Below, piece after piece: positions 17,760 to 24,776 of a stretch of DNA of 54,404 nt. The DNA is from Candidatus Oscillibacter excrementigallinarum (GTDB taxonomy: Bacteria > Bacillota > Clostridia > Oscillospirales > Oscillospiraceae). The position numbers and the translations under genes were made by a program. The notes below the pieces were generated by a model. The model did not search any database, was not told the origin of the DNA, and worked only from the letters and a program-made list of their open reading frames with translations. How positions within the stretch are numbered: the stretch's first letter is position 1; every line of letters begins with the position of its first letter. The stretch is from contig DWZJ01000006.1 in the NCBI GenBank assembly GCA_019118245.1, positions 1 to 54,404 on the forward strand. Direction: 5' to 3'.

Positions 17760-18499
17760 GGACCGTGCGGCTTTCCAGAGAACAGAGCTTCACCGGGCCC
17801 CTGGCGCTGGTGAACCGGCGGCATCCGCTGAGGACCGCCGCCGGGGAGGGCCTGACCGCCGTGGACGGCGGCCACCCGGACATCCTGCTGGACCGGCAGG
17901 CCGCCCGGCTGCTGGCGGCCTGCATCCAGCGGGTCCGGGGCGGGGCGGAGATCGTCCCCGTCTCCGGCTGGCGGAGCCAGGAGGAACAGCAGAAGATCTG
18001 GGACGACACCCTGGCGGAGAACGGCCCGGATTTCACCCGCAGGTACGTGGCCTATCCCGGGTGCAGCGAGCACCAGACGGGCCTTGCCATCGACCTGGGC
18101 AGGGCCGCCGGACACATCGACTTCATCCGACCCGCCTTCCCCTATGACGGGGCCTGCGGGGCCTTCCGCAAAGCGGCGGCCGCCTACGGCTTCATCCAGC
18201 GGTACCGGCGGGAGAAGGAGGACCTCACCGGCATCGCCGAGGAGCCCTGGCACTTCCGCTATGTGGGCGCGCCCCACGCCCGGCTGATGGAGGAAAACGG
18301 CCTGTGCCTGGAGGAGTACGGGGACTTCCTCCGGCAGCGGCCCCGCTCCTGCCCGCTGCCGGACGGGCGGCTGGCCCAGGTGTTCTACGTGCCCTGCGCC
18401 GGGGAGGAGACGGAGATCCAGCTGCCGGAGGGCTGCTGCCAGGTCTCCGGTGACAACGCCGGGGGCTTCATCGTCACCGCCTGGGGGCGGCCCGCATGA
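17756..18499 (+). CDS. vanXY: VanXY-type D,D-dipeptidase/carboxypeptidase
   Basis: Zinc peptidase of the VanY/DacB family, 247 residues, that removes D-Ala-D-Ala ends so that D-Ala-D-Ser precursors dominate. Zinc and catalytic motifs are intact: SEHQTGLAIDL (His106 and Asp113 as ligands) and EEPWH (Glu163 base, His166 ligand). No signal peptide or membrane anchor is seen, consistent with the cytoplasmic bifunctional VanXY form. It overlaps vanG and vanT by four bases on each side. Confidence 0.9.
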   Translation: MRTVRLSREQSFTGPLALVNRRHPLRTAAGEGLTAVDGGHPDILLDRQAARLLAACIQRVRGGAEIVPVSGWRSQEEQQKIWDDTLAENGPDFTRRYVAYPGCSEHQTGLAIDLGRAAGHIDFIRPAFPYDGACGAFRKAAAAYGFIQRYRREKEDLTGIAEEPWHFRYVGAPHARLMEENGLCLEEYGDFLRQRPRSCPLPDGRLAQVFYVPCAGEETEIQLPEGCCQVSGDNAGGFIVTAWGRPA

Positions 18500-20556
18500 G
18501 GCGCCCGTCTCCGGCCCTGGACCGCTTCCGCCTGCTGGCGGCGGTGCTGGTGGCGGCCATCAACACCTCGCCCCTGACCACTTACACAGCCCTGGGGGAC
18601 GTCTATCTCACCCGGGTGCTGGGACGGGTGGCGGTGCCCTTCTTCCTGATGGTCAGCGGGTACTTTCTGGACCAAAAGGGCTGGCGCACCGTCTGGCCCT
18701 TCTGGAAAAAGACGGCGCTGCTGTACGGCGTCTGCGTGCTGCTGTACCTGCCCCTGAACCTCTACACCGGGCAGCTGGACGGGGACTTTTTCCGGCGGCT
18801 GGTGACGGACGGCACCTTCTACCACCTGTGGTACTTCCCGGGCCTGCTGCTGGGCATCCCCATCGCCTGGCGGCTCCGGCGGCTGGGGCTGCGGCTGGCG
18901 CTGCCCCTGGCAGGACTGTTGTACCTCGTGGGCCTGGGCGGCGACAGCTATTACGGCCTGATTGCCCAGGTCCCGGCCTTGGAAGCGGCGTACAGCGCCA
19001 TCTTCCAGGTGTTCTCCTACACCCGGAACGGGCTGTTCTATGTGCCGCTGTTCCTGCTGCTGGGGACGGCGGGACGGCGGTTCTCCCGGCGGGCCACGCT
19101 GGCGGGGTTCCTGCTCTCTCTGGCCGCCATGAGCGGCGAGGCGCTGTGGCTCCACAGCCTGGGCGTCCAGCGGCACGACAGTATGTACCTCTTTTTGCCG
19201 CTGGCGATGCTCTTTCTCTTCTCCGCCCTGCTGGGGGCTGATCGGGGGGAGGATCGCTGGTGCCGCCGCCTGTCCGCCCTGGTGTATGTGCTGCATCCCT
19301 GGTGCATCGTCCTGGTGCGCTTCGGGGCGGAGCTGCTGGGGGCGGAGCGGCTGCTGGTGGCAAACAGCCTGGGCCACTTCTGCGCCGTGCTGGCTCTCTC
19401 CTTCGCCCTGTCCGCCGCCGCGCTGGCCCTGGCGCCCCGGCGGCTCCCGCCCGCCGCCCGGGCCTGGCGGGAGGTGGACCTGGAGGCCCTGGCCCACAAC
19501 GCCGGTGCCCTCCAGCGGGCACTGGCTCCCGGCCAGAAGCTGATGGCAGTGGTGAAGGCGGACGCCTACGGCCACGGGGCGGTCCGGGTGTGCCGGCGGC
19601 TCTGGAGATCCGGCGTCCGGGCCTTTGCCGTGGCCTGCCTGGCGGAGGGCATCGCCCTGCGCCGGTCCGGCGTCCGGGGGACGATCCTGATTTTGGGCTA
19701 CACCCGGCCGGAGGACGCGCCCCTGCTGGCCCGGTGGCGCCTGACCCAGACGGTGGCGGACGCGGACCACGGCCGGGCCCTGGACGCTCAGGGCGTCTGG
19801 CTCCGGGTCCATCTGGCCCTGGACACCGGGATGCACCGGCTGGGCATCCCGGCGGGGGACCGGGCGGCCATCGCCGCCATGTACCGCCTGCCCCAGCTGC
19901 GGATCACGGGCACCTTCTCCCACCTGTGCGTGGCGGACAGCCTGACGGCGGCGGACACCGCCTATACCCAGCGCCAGCTGGCGTCCTTTTATGAGACCGT
20001 GGACTGGATGCGGGCGGCCGGATACGACCCCGGCGCCATCCACGTCCAGGCCAGCTACGGCATCTGGAACCTGCCGCCCCAGCCCTGCGCCTACGCCCGG
20101 GCGGGCATCGCCCTGTACGGCGTCCGCAGCGGTGAGGCCCCGGTCCAGAGGGCCCTGGACCTGCGGCCGGCGCTGTCCCTCCGGGCTCGGGTGGCCAGTG
20201 TGCGGCGGCTGGAGCCGGGGGAGGCCGCCGGGTATGACCTGGCCTTTCACGCCCACCGGGAGACCCGGCTGGCGGTGGTGACCATCGGCTACGGCGACGG
20301 CCTGCCCCGGGAACTGCCCCAGCGGGGCGGGGAGGTGCTGCTCCGGGGCCGCCGGTGCCCCATGGTGGGGAACCTGTGCATGGACCAGCTGCTGGTGGAT
20401 GTGACGGAGCTGGACACCGTCGCCCCCGGCGACGTGGTGACCCTGATCGGCCGGGACGGCGGCCAGGAGATCCGGGCCGAGGCGGTGGCGGAGCAGTGCG
20501 GCACCATCACCAACGAGCTGCTCTCCCGGCTGGGGAGGCGGCTGGAGCTGGGATGA
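18496..20556 (+). CDS. vanT: VanT-type membrane serine/alanine racemase
   Basis: Two-domain protein of 686 residues. Residues 1-320 form a polytopic acyltransferase-3-like membrane domain (about ten helices), proposed for serine uptake in VanT. Residues 325-686 are a fold-III PLP racemase with the Schiff-base lysine in AVVKADAYGHG (Lys354), the RAGIALYGV segment and TIGYGDGLPR. It would supply D-serine to the VanG ligase. The ATG overlaps the end of vanXY. Distinguishing serine from alanine preference requires alignment or assay; the operon context favours serine. Confidence 0.92.
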   Translation: MRRPSPALDRFRLLAAVLVAAINTSPLTTYTALGDVYLTRVLGRVAVPFFLMVSGYFLDQKGWRTVWPFWKKTALLYGVCVLLYLPLNLYTGQLDGDFFRRLVTDGTFYHLWYFPGLLLGIPIAWRLRRLGLRLALPLAGLLYLVGLGGDSYYGLIAQVPALEAAYSAIFQVFSYTRNGLFYVPLFLLLGTAGRRFSRRATLAGFLLSLAAMSGEALWLHSLGVQRHDSMYLFLPLAMLFLFSALLGADRGEDRWCRRLSALVYVLHPWCIVLVRFGAELLGAERLLVANSLGHFCAVLALSFALSAAALALAPRRLPPAARAWREVDLEALAHNAGALQRALAPGQKLMAVVKADAYGHGAVRVCRRLWRSGVRAFAVACLAEGIALRRSGVRGTILILGYTRPEDAPLLARWRLTQTVADADHGRALDAQGVWLRVHLALDTGMHRLGIPAGDRAAIAAMYRLPQLRITGTFSHLCVADSLTAADTAYTQRQLASFYETVDWMRAAGYDPGAIHVQASYGIWNLPPQPCAYARAGIALYGVRSGEAPVQRALDLRPALSLRARVASVRRLEPGEAAGYDLAFHAHRETRLAVVTIGYGDGLPRELPQRGGEVLLRGRRCPMVGNLCMDQLLVDVTELDTVAPGDVVTLIGRDGGQEIRAEAVAEQCGTITNELLSRLGRRLELG

Positions 20557-20578
20557 CCGGAGGCAGGAGATCAAAATA

Positions 20579-20606
20579 GGAGGAGCGGCCCTTTTGGGCC
20601 GCTCCT
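20579..20606. terminator. Hairpin between vanT and the convergent VOC gene
   Basis: GGAGCGGCCC-tttt-GGGCCGCTCC stem with flanking AGGA/TCCT. T-rich bases follow on both sides (CTTGCTTTT on plus, ATTTTGA on minus), so it can end both convergent operons. Confidence 0.72.
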
Positions 20607-20635
20607 CTGCGCTTGCTTTTCCAACGGACGCGGGC

Positions 20636-20959
20636 TCACGCCTCCTGGTACAGCTCCAGGATGGCGCCGTCCTTCCAGACGAAGGCCAGCCGGTCGCCCT
20701 GGTCGTTGGCGGCCATGGGGCCGCAGATGACGCTGTCCGCGTCGGCGATGTACTTCTCCAGGTCGTCCACCTTGTAGGCCACGTGGGGGTTGCGGTGGAT
20801 CTCCTCCGGGAAGGGGGTGCCCTCCTCGAATTTCAGGTACTCGATCTTGTAGTCGTAGTCATCCACGTTGCTGACCCAAAACTTGGCCCCCTCGTTGTAG
20901 GTCATGCCGGGCTTGCGGTTGGTGATGGGAATGCCGATGTGCATGTACTGCGCAGACAT
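20636..20959 (-). CDS. Small VOC-superfamily protein
   Basis: A 107-residue protein with a vicinal-oxygen-chelate look: HIGIP near the start, NPHVAYKVDDLEKYI in the middle and ILELYQ at the end supply the usual His, His and Glu metal ligands. Such folds host isomerases, epimerases and glyoxalases. AAGGAGGA precedes the ATG, and the gene starts 12 bases after lsrF, as last gene of the dhaL-dhaK-lsrF operon. An isomerase step on the phosphorylated keto-sugar of this pathway is a plausible inference, not shown. Confidence 0.75.
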   Translation of the reverse strand: MSAQYMHIGIPITNRKPGMTYNEGAKFWVSNVDDYDYKIEYLKFEEGTPFPEEIHRNPHVAYKVDDLEKYIADADSVICGPMAANDQGDRLAFVWKDGAILELYQEA

Positions 20960-20971
20960 AGTGGCTCCTCC

Positions 20972-21856
20972 TTATTTAGCGTTTTTGACTTCCTGATAGA
21001 CCTCGTAGGCCTGCTGGGCGGTGTAGCCCTCGTGGACCACCTTGCCGATGGCCTGGGCCATGCCGGCGGGGCAGTCGGACTGGAAGATGTTCCGGCCCAT
21101 GTCCACGCCGTGGGCGCCCTCCGCGATGGCCCGGTAGGCCATCTCCAGGGCCTCCAGCTCCGGCAGCTTCTTGCCGCCGGCGATGACGATGGGCACCGGG
21201 CAGGCGGCGGCCACCCGCTCGAAGCCGTCGCAGTAATAGCTCTTGACGATGTTGGCGCCGTTCTCCGCCAGCACCCGGGTGGCCAGCAGGAAGAACTTCT
21301 CCGTCCGCTCCATCTCCTTGCCCACGGCCACCACGCCCAGGGTGGGGATGCCGTAGCGGGTGCCGGCGTCGGCGGTGCGGGAGAGCAGCTCCAGGGAGCG
21401 GGACTCGCCGGGGGCGCCGATGAAGGTCTGGACCGCCATGCAGTCCGCGTCCATGCGGATGGCGTTCTCAATGTCGCAGGCGATGCCGCCGCCGTTGGAC
21501 ATGTCGTCGTAGAGGACGGTGGAGTCATAGGTCACCCGGACGCAGCGGGCCACCCGCTGGGCCGGGGAGATGCAGGAGCGGATGACCCCTTTGGTGCCCA
21601 TCAGCACGTCCACATAGGGGATCAGGGGCGGGATCACCAGGTCGATGCGCTCTAAGCCGGCGGTGGGGCCCATGATGTAGCCGTGGTCAAAGGCCAGCAT
21701 CACCGCGTTGCCGGACTTGGGGTCAAACATCCGGGCCAGGCGGCTCTTCATGCCGAAGTCACAGTGGGCCGCGCCCTTGACGTAAAAGCCCTCCTGGGCC
21801 ACGGGCACGTCCAGATGGTAGTCGTGGGCGGCCTTGTTTCCGATGTTGTCTGCCAT
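20972..21856 (-). CDS. LsrF-like 3-hydroxy-5-phosphonooxypentane-2,4-dione thiolase / class I aldolase
   Basis: The 294-residue protein follows E. coli LsrF nearly end to end, including GMKSRLARMFDP, VMLAFDHGY.GPT.GLERID, PIVIAGGKKLPELEALEM and HGVDMGRNIFQSD. The Schiff-base lysine corresponds to Lys in IVKSYYCDGFERV. LsrF transfers an acetyl group from phosphorylated AI-2 product to CoA, but homologues serve other phosphorylated keto-sugars. It begins just after dhaK, with AAGGAGT overlapping the dhaK stop. No lsrK or lsrACDB is present in the window, so AI-2 use is uncertain. Confidence 0.85.
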   Translation of the reverse strand: MADNIGNKAAHDYHLDVPVAQEGFYVKGAAHCDFGMKSRLARMFDPKSGNAVMLAFDHGYIMGPTAGLERIDLVIPPLIPYVDVLMGTKGVIRSCISPAQRVARCVRVTYDSTVLYDDMSNGGGIACDIENAIRMDADCMAVQTFIGAPGESRSLELLSRTADAGTRYGIPTLGVVAVGKEMERTEKFFLLATRVLAENGANIVKSYYCDGFERVAAACPVPIVIAGGKKLPELEALEMAYRAIAEGAHGVDMGRNIFQSDCPAGMAQAIGKVVHEGYTAQQAYEVYQEVKNAK

Positions 21857-21859
21857 GGC

Positions 21860-22858
21860 TCACTCCTTGCTGTAGGCGGGAGTGTGGCAGGGGGTGTTCC
21901 ACAGCCGCAGGGTCTCGTCGTCCCACTTGGCGATGTTCATCTGGAAGCCGCCGGCCTCCTGAACGGTGAGGATCTCGCCCACCATGCTGGCCACCACGTC
22001 GATGCCCTTGGCCTTCAGGAACTCCACGGTGTCCTTGAACAGCACCAGCATCTCCATGGTGGTGGTGGCGCCGCAGCCGTTGATCATCACAAAGGTCTTG
22101 TCCCCGGCCTTCAGGTCCAGGGCCTTGCACAGGGCCTCCGCCACATGGGCCACCGTGTCCTTGGAGGACATCATGGGCACCCGGACGCCGCCGCCCTCGC
22201 CATGCTGGCCGGCGCCGATCTCCATCAGGTCCGTCTCCCCCAGGTCGCCGAAGGACATGCCGTTCTGGGGATGGGTGGCGTCGGTGGACTTGACGGTGAG
22301 GGAGGCCATGTTGTCGGCGTACCGCTGGGCGATCTCCGCCACCTCATCCAGGCTCTTGCCCTCCCGGGCGGCGGCTGCGGCGATGTGGTACAGGGCCACC
22401 GCGCCGGCCAGGCCCCGCTTGTTGTCCTCGCCGTTGGGATCGTACTGGATCTCCTCGCCGGTGATGACCTGGCGCACGTTGAGGCCCGCCTTCTTGGCCA
22501 GCTTCATGGCCTGCTTGCCCGCCAGCTGGTCGCCGGCGTAGTTCAGCGTCAGCAGCAGCACGCCGTGGCCCTTGTCCGCCATCTTCATGGCGTCGAACAC
22601 CAGCTGGCCGTTGGGGGCGGCGAAGATGTCGCCCACCGCCTGGATGTCCAGCATCCCACGGCCCACGAAGCCCGCCTGGGCGGGCTCATGGCCGGAGCCG
22701 CCGTAGGTGACGATGGTGACCCGGTCCGCGTCGGCCAGATCCTTGCTGATGACCAGGTGGCCGTCCACATCCAGGATGTCCGGATAGGCCAGGCCGAGGC
22801 CCACCAGCTCCTCGTCGGTGATGGTCTCAGGGGCGTTGATGAACTTCTTCATTTTCAT
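21860..22858 (-). CDS. dhaK: Dihydroxyacetone-kinase-type subunit DhaK
   Basis: Substrate-binding subunit of 332 residues of a two-part keto-sugar kinase. Family motifs include VTIVTYGGSGHEPAQAGFVG near residue 50 (with the substrate His) and GDIFAAPNGQ, with the covalent-hemiaminal His expected in GAGQHGEGG near 215. The start at 22858 is set by GGGAGG eight bases upstream; the longer frame to 23080 overlaps dhaL. No dhaM (PTS phosphoryl donor) gene lies nearby, so either a distant DhaM or direct ATP use is needed. The true substrate may be a C4-C5 ketose. Confidence 0.9.
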   Translation of the reverse strand: MKMKKFINAPETITDEELVGLGLAYPDILDVDGHLVISKDLADADRVTIVTYGGSGHEPAQAGFVGRGMLDIQAVGDIFAAPNGQLVFDAMKMADKGHGVLLLTLNYAGDQLAGKQAMKLAKKAGLNVRQVITGEEIQYDPNGEDNKRGLAGAVALYHIAAAAAREGKSLDEVAEIAQRYADNMASLTVKSTDATHPQNGMSFGDLGETDLMEIGAGQHGEGGGVRVPMMSSKDTVAHVAEALCKALDLKAGDKTFVMINGCGATTTMEMLVLFKDTVEFLKAKGIDVVASMVGEILTVQEAGGFQMNIAKWDDETLRLWNTPCHTPAYSKE

Positions 22859-22892
22859 GGAAAAAACCTCCCGTTTGAAATACAGAGTGAAA

Positions 22893-23504
22893 TCACGCCT
22901 GGGCCAGGCCCTGGAAGAAATAGGACATGGACATGGCGCCGGCGTCCGGCGTGCCGATGGTCTGGGCGCCGTAGCTCTTGGCCCGGCCGAACTTGGAGAC
23001 AAAGTTTTTGCTGTTCTCCGCGCCGGCGGCTGCGGCCTTGGCCGCGGCGTCGAAGAGGCCGCCCTCGTCGCTGCCCGCATAGGCGGCGATGGCCTCGCTG
23101 GCGGGGATCAGGGCGTCCATCATGGTCTTGTCGCCCACCTGGGCGCCGGACATGTCGTTCAGCTCCTCCAGCGCCTTGGCGAAGATGGCCTGGAGGCCGG
23201 GGACGTCGATCTCCTCCCCCTCCGGCGCTTCCTCCTGCATCCCGTCCAGCCAGGTGTTCCACAGGGGCACGGCGCTGCCGCCGTTCAGGGACATGACCGC
23301 CATGGCCGCGTCGTCCAGCATGGACTGGATGCCGCCGTCCGACTGGTCCACCGCCTCGGTGATGGCCCGGGCGATCTTGGCCATGGTCAGGCCGTGGTCC
23401 GCGTCGCCGAATTTGGAGTCTATCTCCGTCAGCTCCTGCTCGGCGGCGATGACCGCGGCGCAGGCGTGCTTCAGCCGGGCGGCCAGGTCCGTTTTTGTCA
23501 TCAT
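22893..23504 (-). CDS. dhaL: Dihydroxyacetone-kinase-type subunit DhaL
   Basis: Nucleotide-binding subunit, 203 residues, mostly helical, with the Mg-ADP-binding DSKFGDADHG motif near residue 30 and MDALIPASEAI and KFGRAKSYG segments of the family. The ATG at 23504 has AAGGAGG seven bases upstream. First gene of the operon dhaL-dhaK-lsrF-VOC; the promoter is at 23550-23578. The split DhaK/DhaL form is typical of PTS-dependent kinases, yet no DhaM is seen. Confidence 0.9.
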   Translation of the reverse strand: MMTKTDLAARLKHACAAVIAAEQELTEIDSKFGDADHGLTMAKIARAITEAVDQSDGGIQSMLDDAAMAVMSLNGGSAVPLWNTWLDGMQEEAPEGEEIDVPGLQAIFAKALEELNDMSGAQVGDKTMMDALIPASEAIAAYAGSDEGGLFDAAAKAAAAGAENSKNFVSKFGRAKSYGAQTIGTPDAGAMSMSYFFQGLAQA

Positions 23505-23549
23505 AAGGATTCCTCCTTGAAGTCATGGAAGATTTACGTTTGTGCGTCC

Positions 23550-23578
23550 ACGGTATCACTTACGGTTACAAAAGTCAA
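23550..23578 (-). promoter_or_regulatory. Promoter of the dhaLK-lsrF operon
   Basis: On the minus strand TTGACT (23573-23578) and TACCGT (23550-23555) are 17 bases apart. The spacer and -10 contain two direct ACGGT(A/T) units 11 bases apart on the plus strand, a possible site for the neighbouring SorC-type regulator. Confidence 0.6.
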
Positions 23579-23646
23579 TACAAAAAGCGCGTGTTTTCCA
23601 TATCTGATAGAATGAATAGGGTTGATTTATGGATAATGCGCATAAA

Positions 23647-23684
23647 TCAAAAACCTCCCGGACGAAACTATCGTCCGGGAGGTT
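23647..23684 (-). terminator. Terminator of the SorC-type regulator gene
   Basis: AACCTCCCGGACGA and its complement form a strong stem just past the regulator stop; TTTTTGATTT follows on the minus strand. It isolates the regulator from the dha operon. Confidence 0.9.
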
Positions 23685-23695
23685 ACATATGTTAC

Positions 23696-24631
23696 TCACT
23701 GCGGGTCCAGCAGGGACTTCACCAGCTCCGACCGGGCCACCAGATGGGTGAAGACCCCGGACCGGAGGGCCCCCAGCAGGGCCTTCGCGCCGGTGTTGGC
23801 GGAGCAGACGCCGATGATGCGGGGGCACTGGCGCAGCGTGTCCAGGGGGATCTGGATGGCGAAGTCCTGGTCCGACTGGATCACCGTCCCCTGCTCATTG
23901 AAATAGTAGACCAGCATCCGGCCGCAGGCGTGGTACTGCTGGAGCAGGCTGCCGTACCGCACCAGGGAGGCGAAGTCTGGGCTGGAGGGGTAGTTCCCGA
24001 TGTTCACCAGGGCCGTGTCCAGCTGCTCCCACTGCTGGTGGATCTGGCGGTAGACCTCCGTGGAGCAGAGGAGCTGCTTTTCCTCCAGCCCCTCCGGCAG
24101 GGCCGGGAGGTAGAGGAAGTGGGGCGCGGCCCCCAGCTGCTGGGCCATCAGGCGGACGTTCTCGTTGGACTGGTAGTTCCGGGCGGGGATGTTGGCGTTG
24201 CCCACCAGGGGGCAGATGTCGGTGACGGGGCTGTCCGGCTGGGGGTGCTTCTCCAGCCAGGTCACCAGCTGGCCGATGAGATAGCCCCAGCCCACCCCCA
24301 GGCGGCGGGTCTCCAGCTGCCGCAGCAGCTCCACCGCACCCTGGGAGAGCAGCTGGTTGGTGGCGTCCTCGTCCGCGCCGTCCTCCACCAGCACGCCGCC
24401 CCGGATGGAGGTGGACAGCCGCAGCCGCTCCAGCAGGGTGGCGGTCCGGGTCCCGGCGTCGTGGACGGTGATCTCCACCACGCCCAGCTCCCGGGCCTCG
24501 GCCAGCATCCGGCTGACCATGGGGCGGGAGACCCCCAGCTCCTTGGCGATGTCGCTCTGGCGCTGGTCCTCCAGATAATACCGGCGGGCCACATACGCCA
24601 GCTTCTTCTGTTTTTCCTGACTGATCTTCAC
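23696..24631 (-). CDS. SorC/LsrR-family transcriptional regulator
   Basis: The 311-residue protein has an N-terminal helix-turn-helix (RRYYLEDQRQSDIAKELGVS; PMVSRMLAEAR) and a large sugar-phosphate-binding domain (RLGVGWGYLIGQLV; FAIQIPLDTLRQCPRIIGV), the SorC layout shared with LsrR, DeoR-like CggR and SorC. Such repressors are released by phosphorylated sugars. The GTG at 24631 is chosen for its AGGAGAG RBS. It lies directly upstream of, and on the same strand as, the dhaLK-lsrF operon, which is its likely target. Confidence 0.88.
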   Translation of the reverse strand: MKISQEKQKKLAYVARRYYLEDQRQSDIAKELGVSRPMVSRMLAEARELGVVEITVHDAGTRTATLLERLRLSTSIRGGVLVEDGADEDATNQLLSQGAVELLRQLETRRLGVGWGYLIGQLVTWLEKHPQPDSPVTDICPLVGNANIPARNYQSNENVRLMAQQLGAAPHFLYLPALPEGLEEKQLLCSTEVYRQIHQQWEQLDTALVNIGNYPSSPDFASLVRYGSLLQQYHACGRMLVYYFNEQGTVIQSDQDFAIQIPLDTLRQCPRIIGVCSANTGAKALLGALRSGVFTHLVARSELVKSLLDPQ

Positions 24632-24654
24632 GATGGTGTCTCTCCTGAAAAAGG

Positions 24655-24676
24655 TTGCATCTGTAATAGATGTAAC
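24655..24676. promoter_or_regulatory. Candidate operator upstream of the SorC-type gene
   Basis: CATCT-gtaat-AGATG inverted repeat (24658-24672) within GCATCTGTAATAGATGTAAC, 26 bases before the regulator start. Position suggests autoregulation; identity of the binder is inferred. Confidence 0.4.
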
Positions 24677-24718
24677 ACAAACCGGCGGACTTTGCAACAG
24701 CGGACCTGCGGCCGGGGG

Positions 24719-24768
24719 AGAAAAGCCGCGCCGCCGGGAGGCTCCGGCCGTATTTGCGGCGGCGCGGG
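24719..24768 (-). terminator. Terminator of asnB
   Basis: CCGCGCCGCC (24726-24735) pairs with GGCGGCGCGG (24758-24767). On the minus strand the stem is followed by CTTTTCTCC, nine bases past the asnB stop. Confidence 0.78.
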
Positions 24769-24776
24769 ACCTCGGC

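Noticed and set aside
14283-20556. vanG cluster as a recent mobile element
   Set aside because: No integrase, transposase, att-like repeats or obvious change in base composition at either end.
18385-20574. Very long minus-strand open frame (729 codons) opposite vanXY/vanT
   Set aside because: High GC codon bias leaves the opposite strand open. The translation is low-complexity (His, Gln, Gly, Pro) without domains, and the plus strand encodes clear VanXY and VanT.
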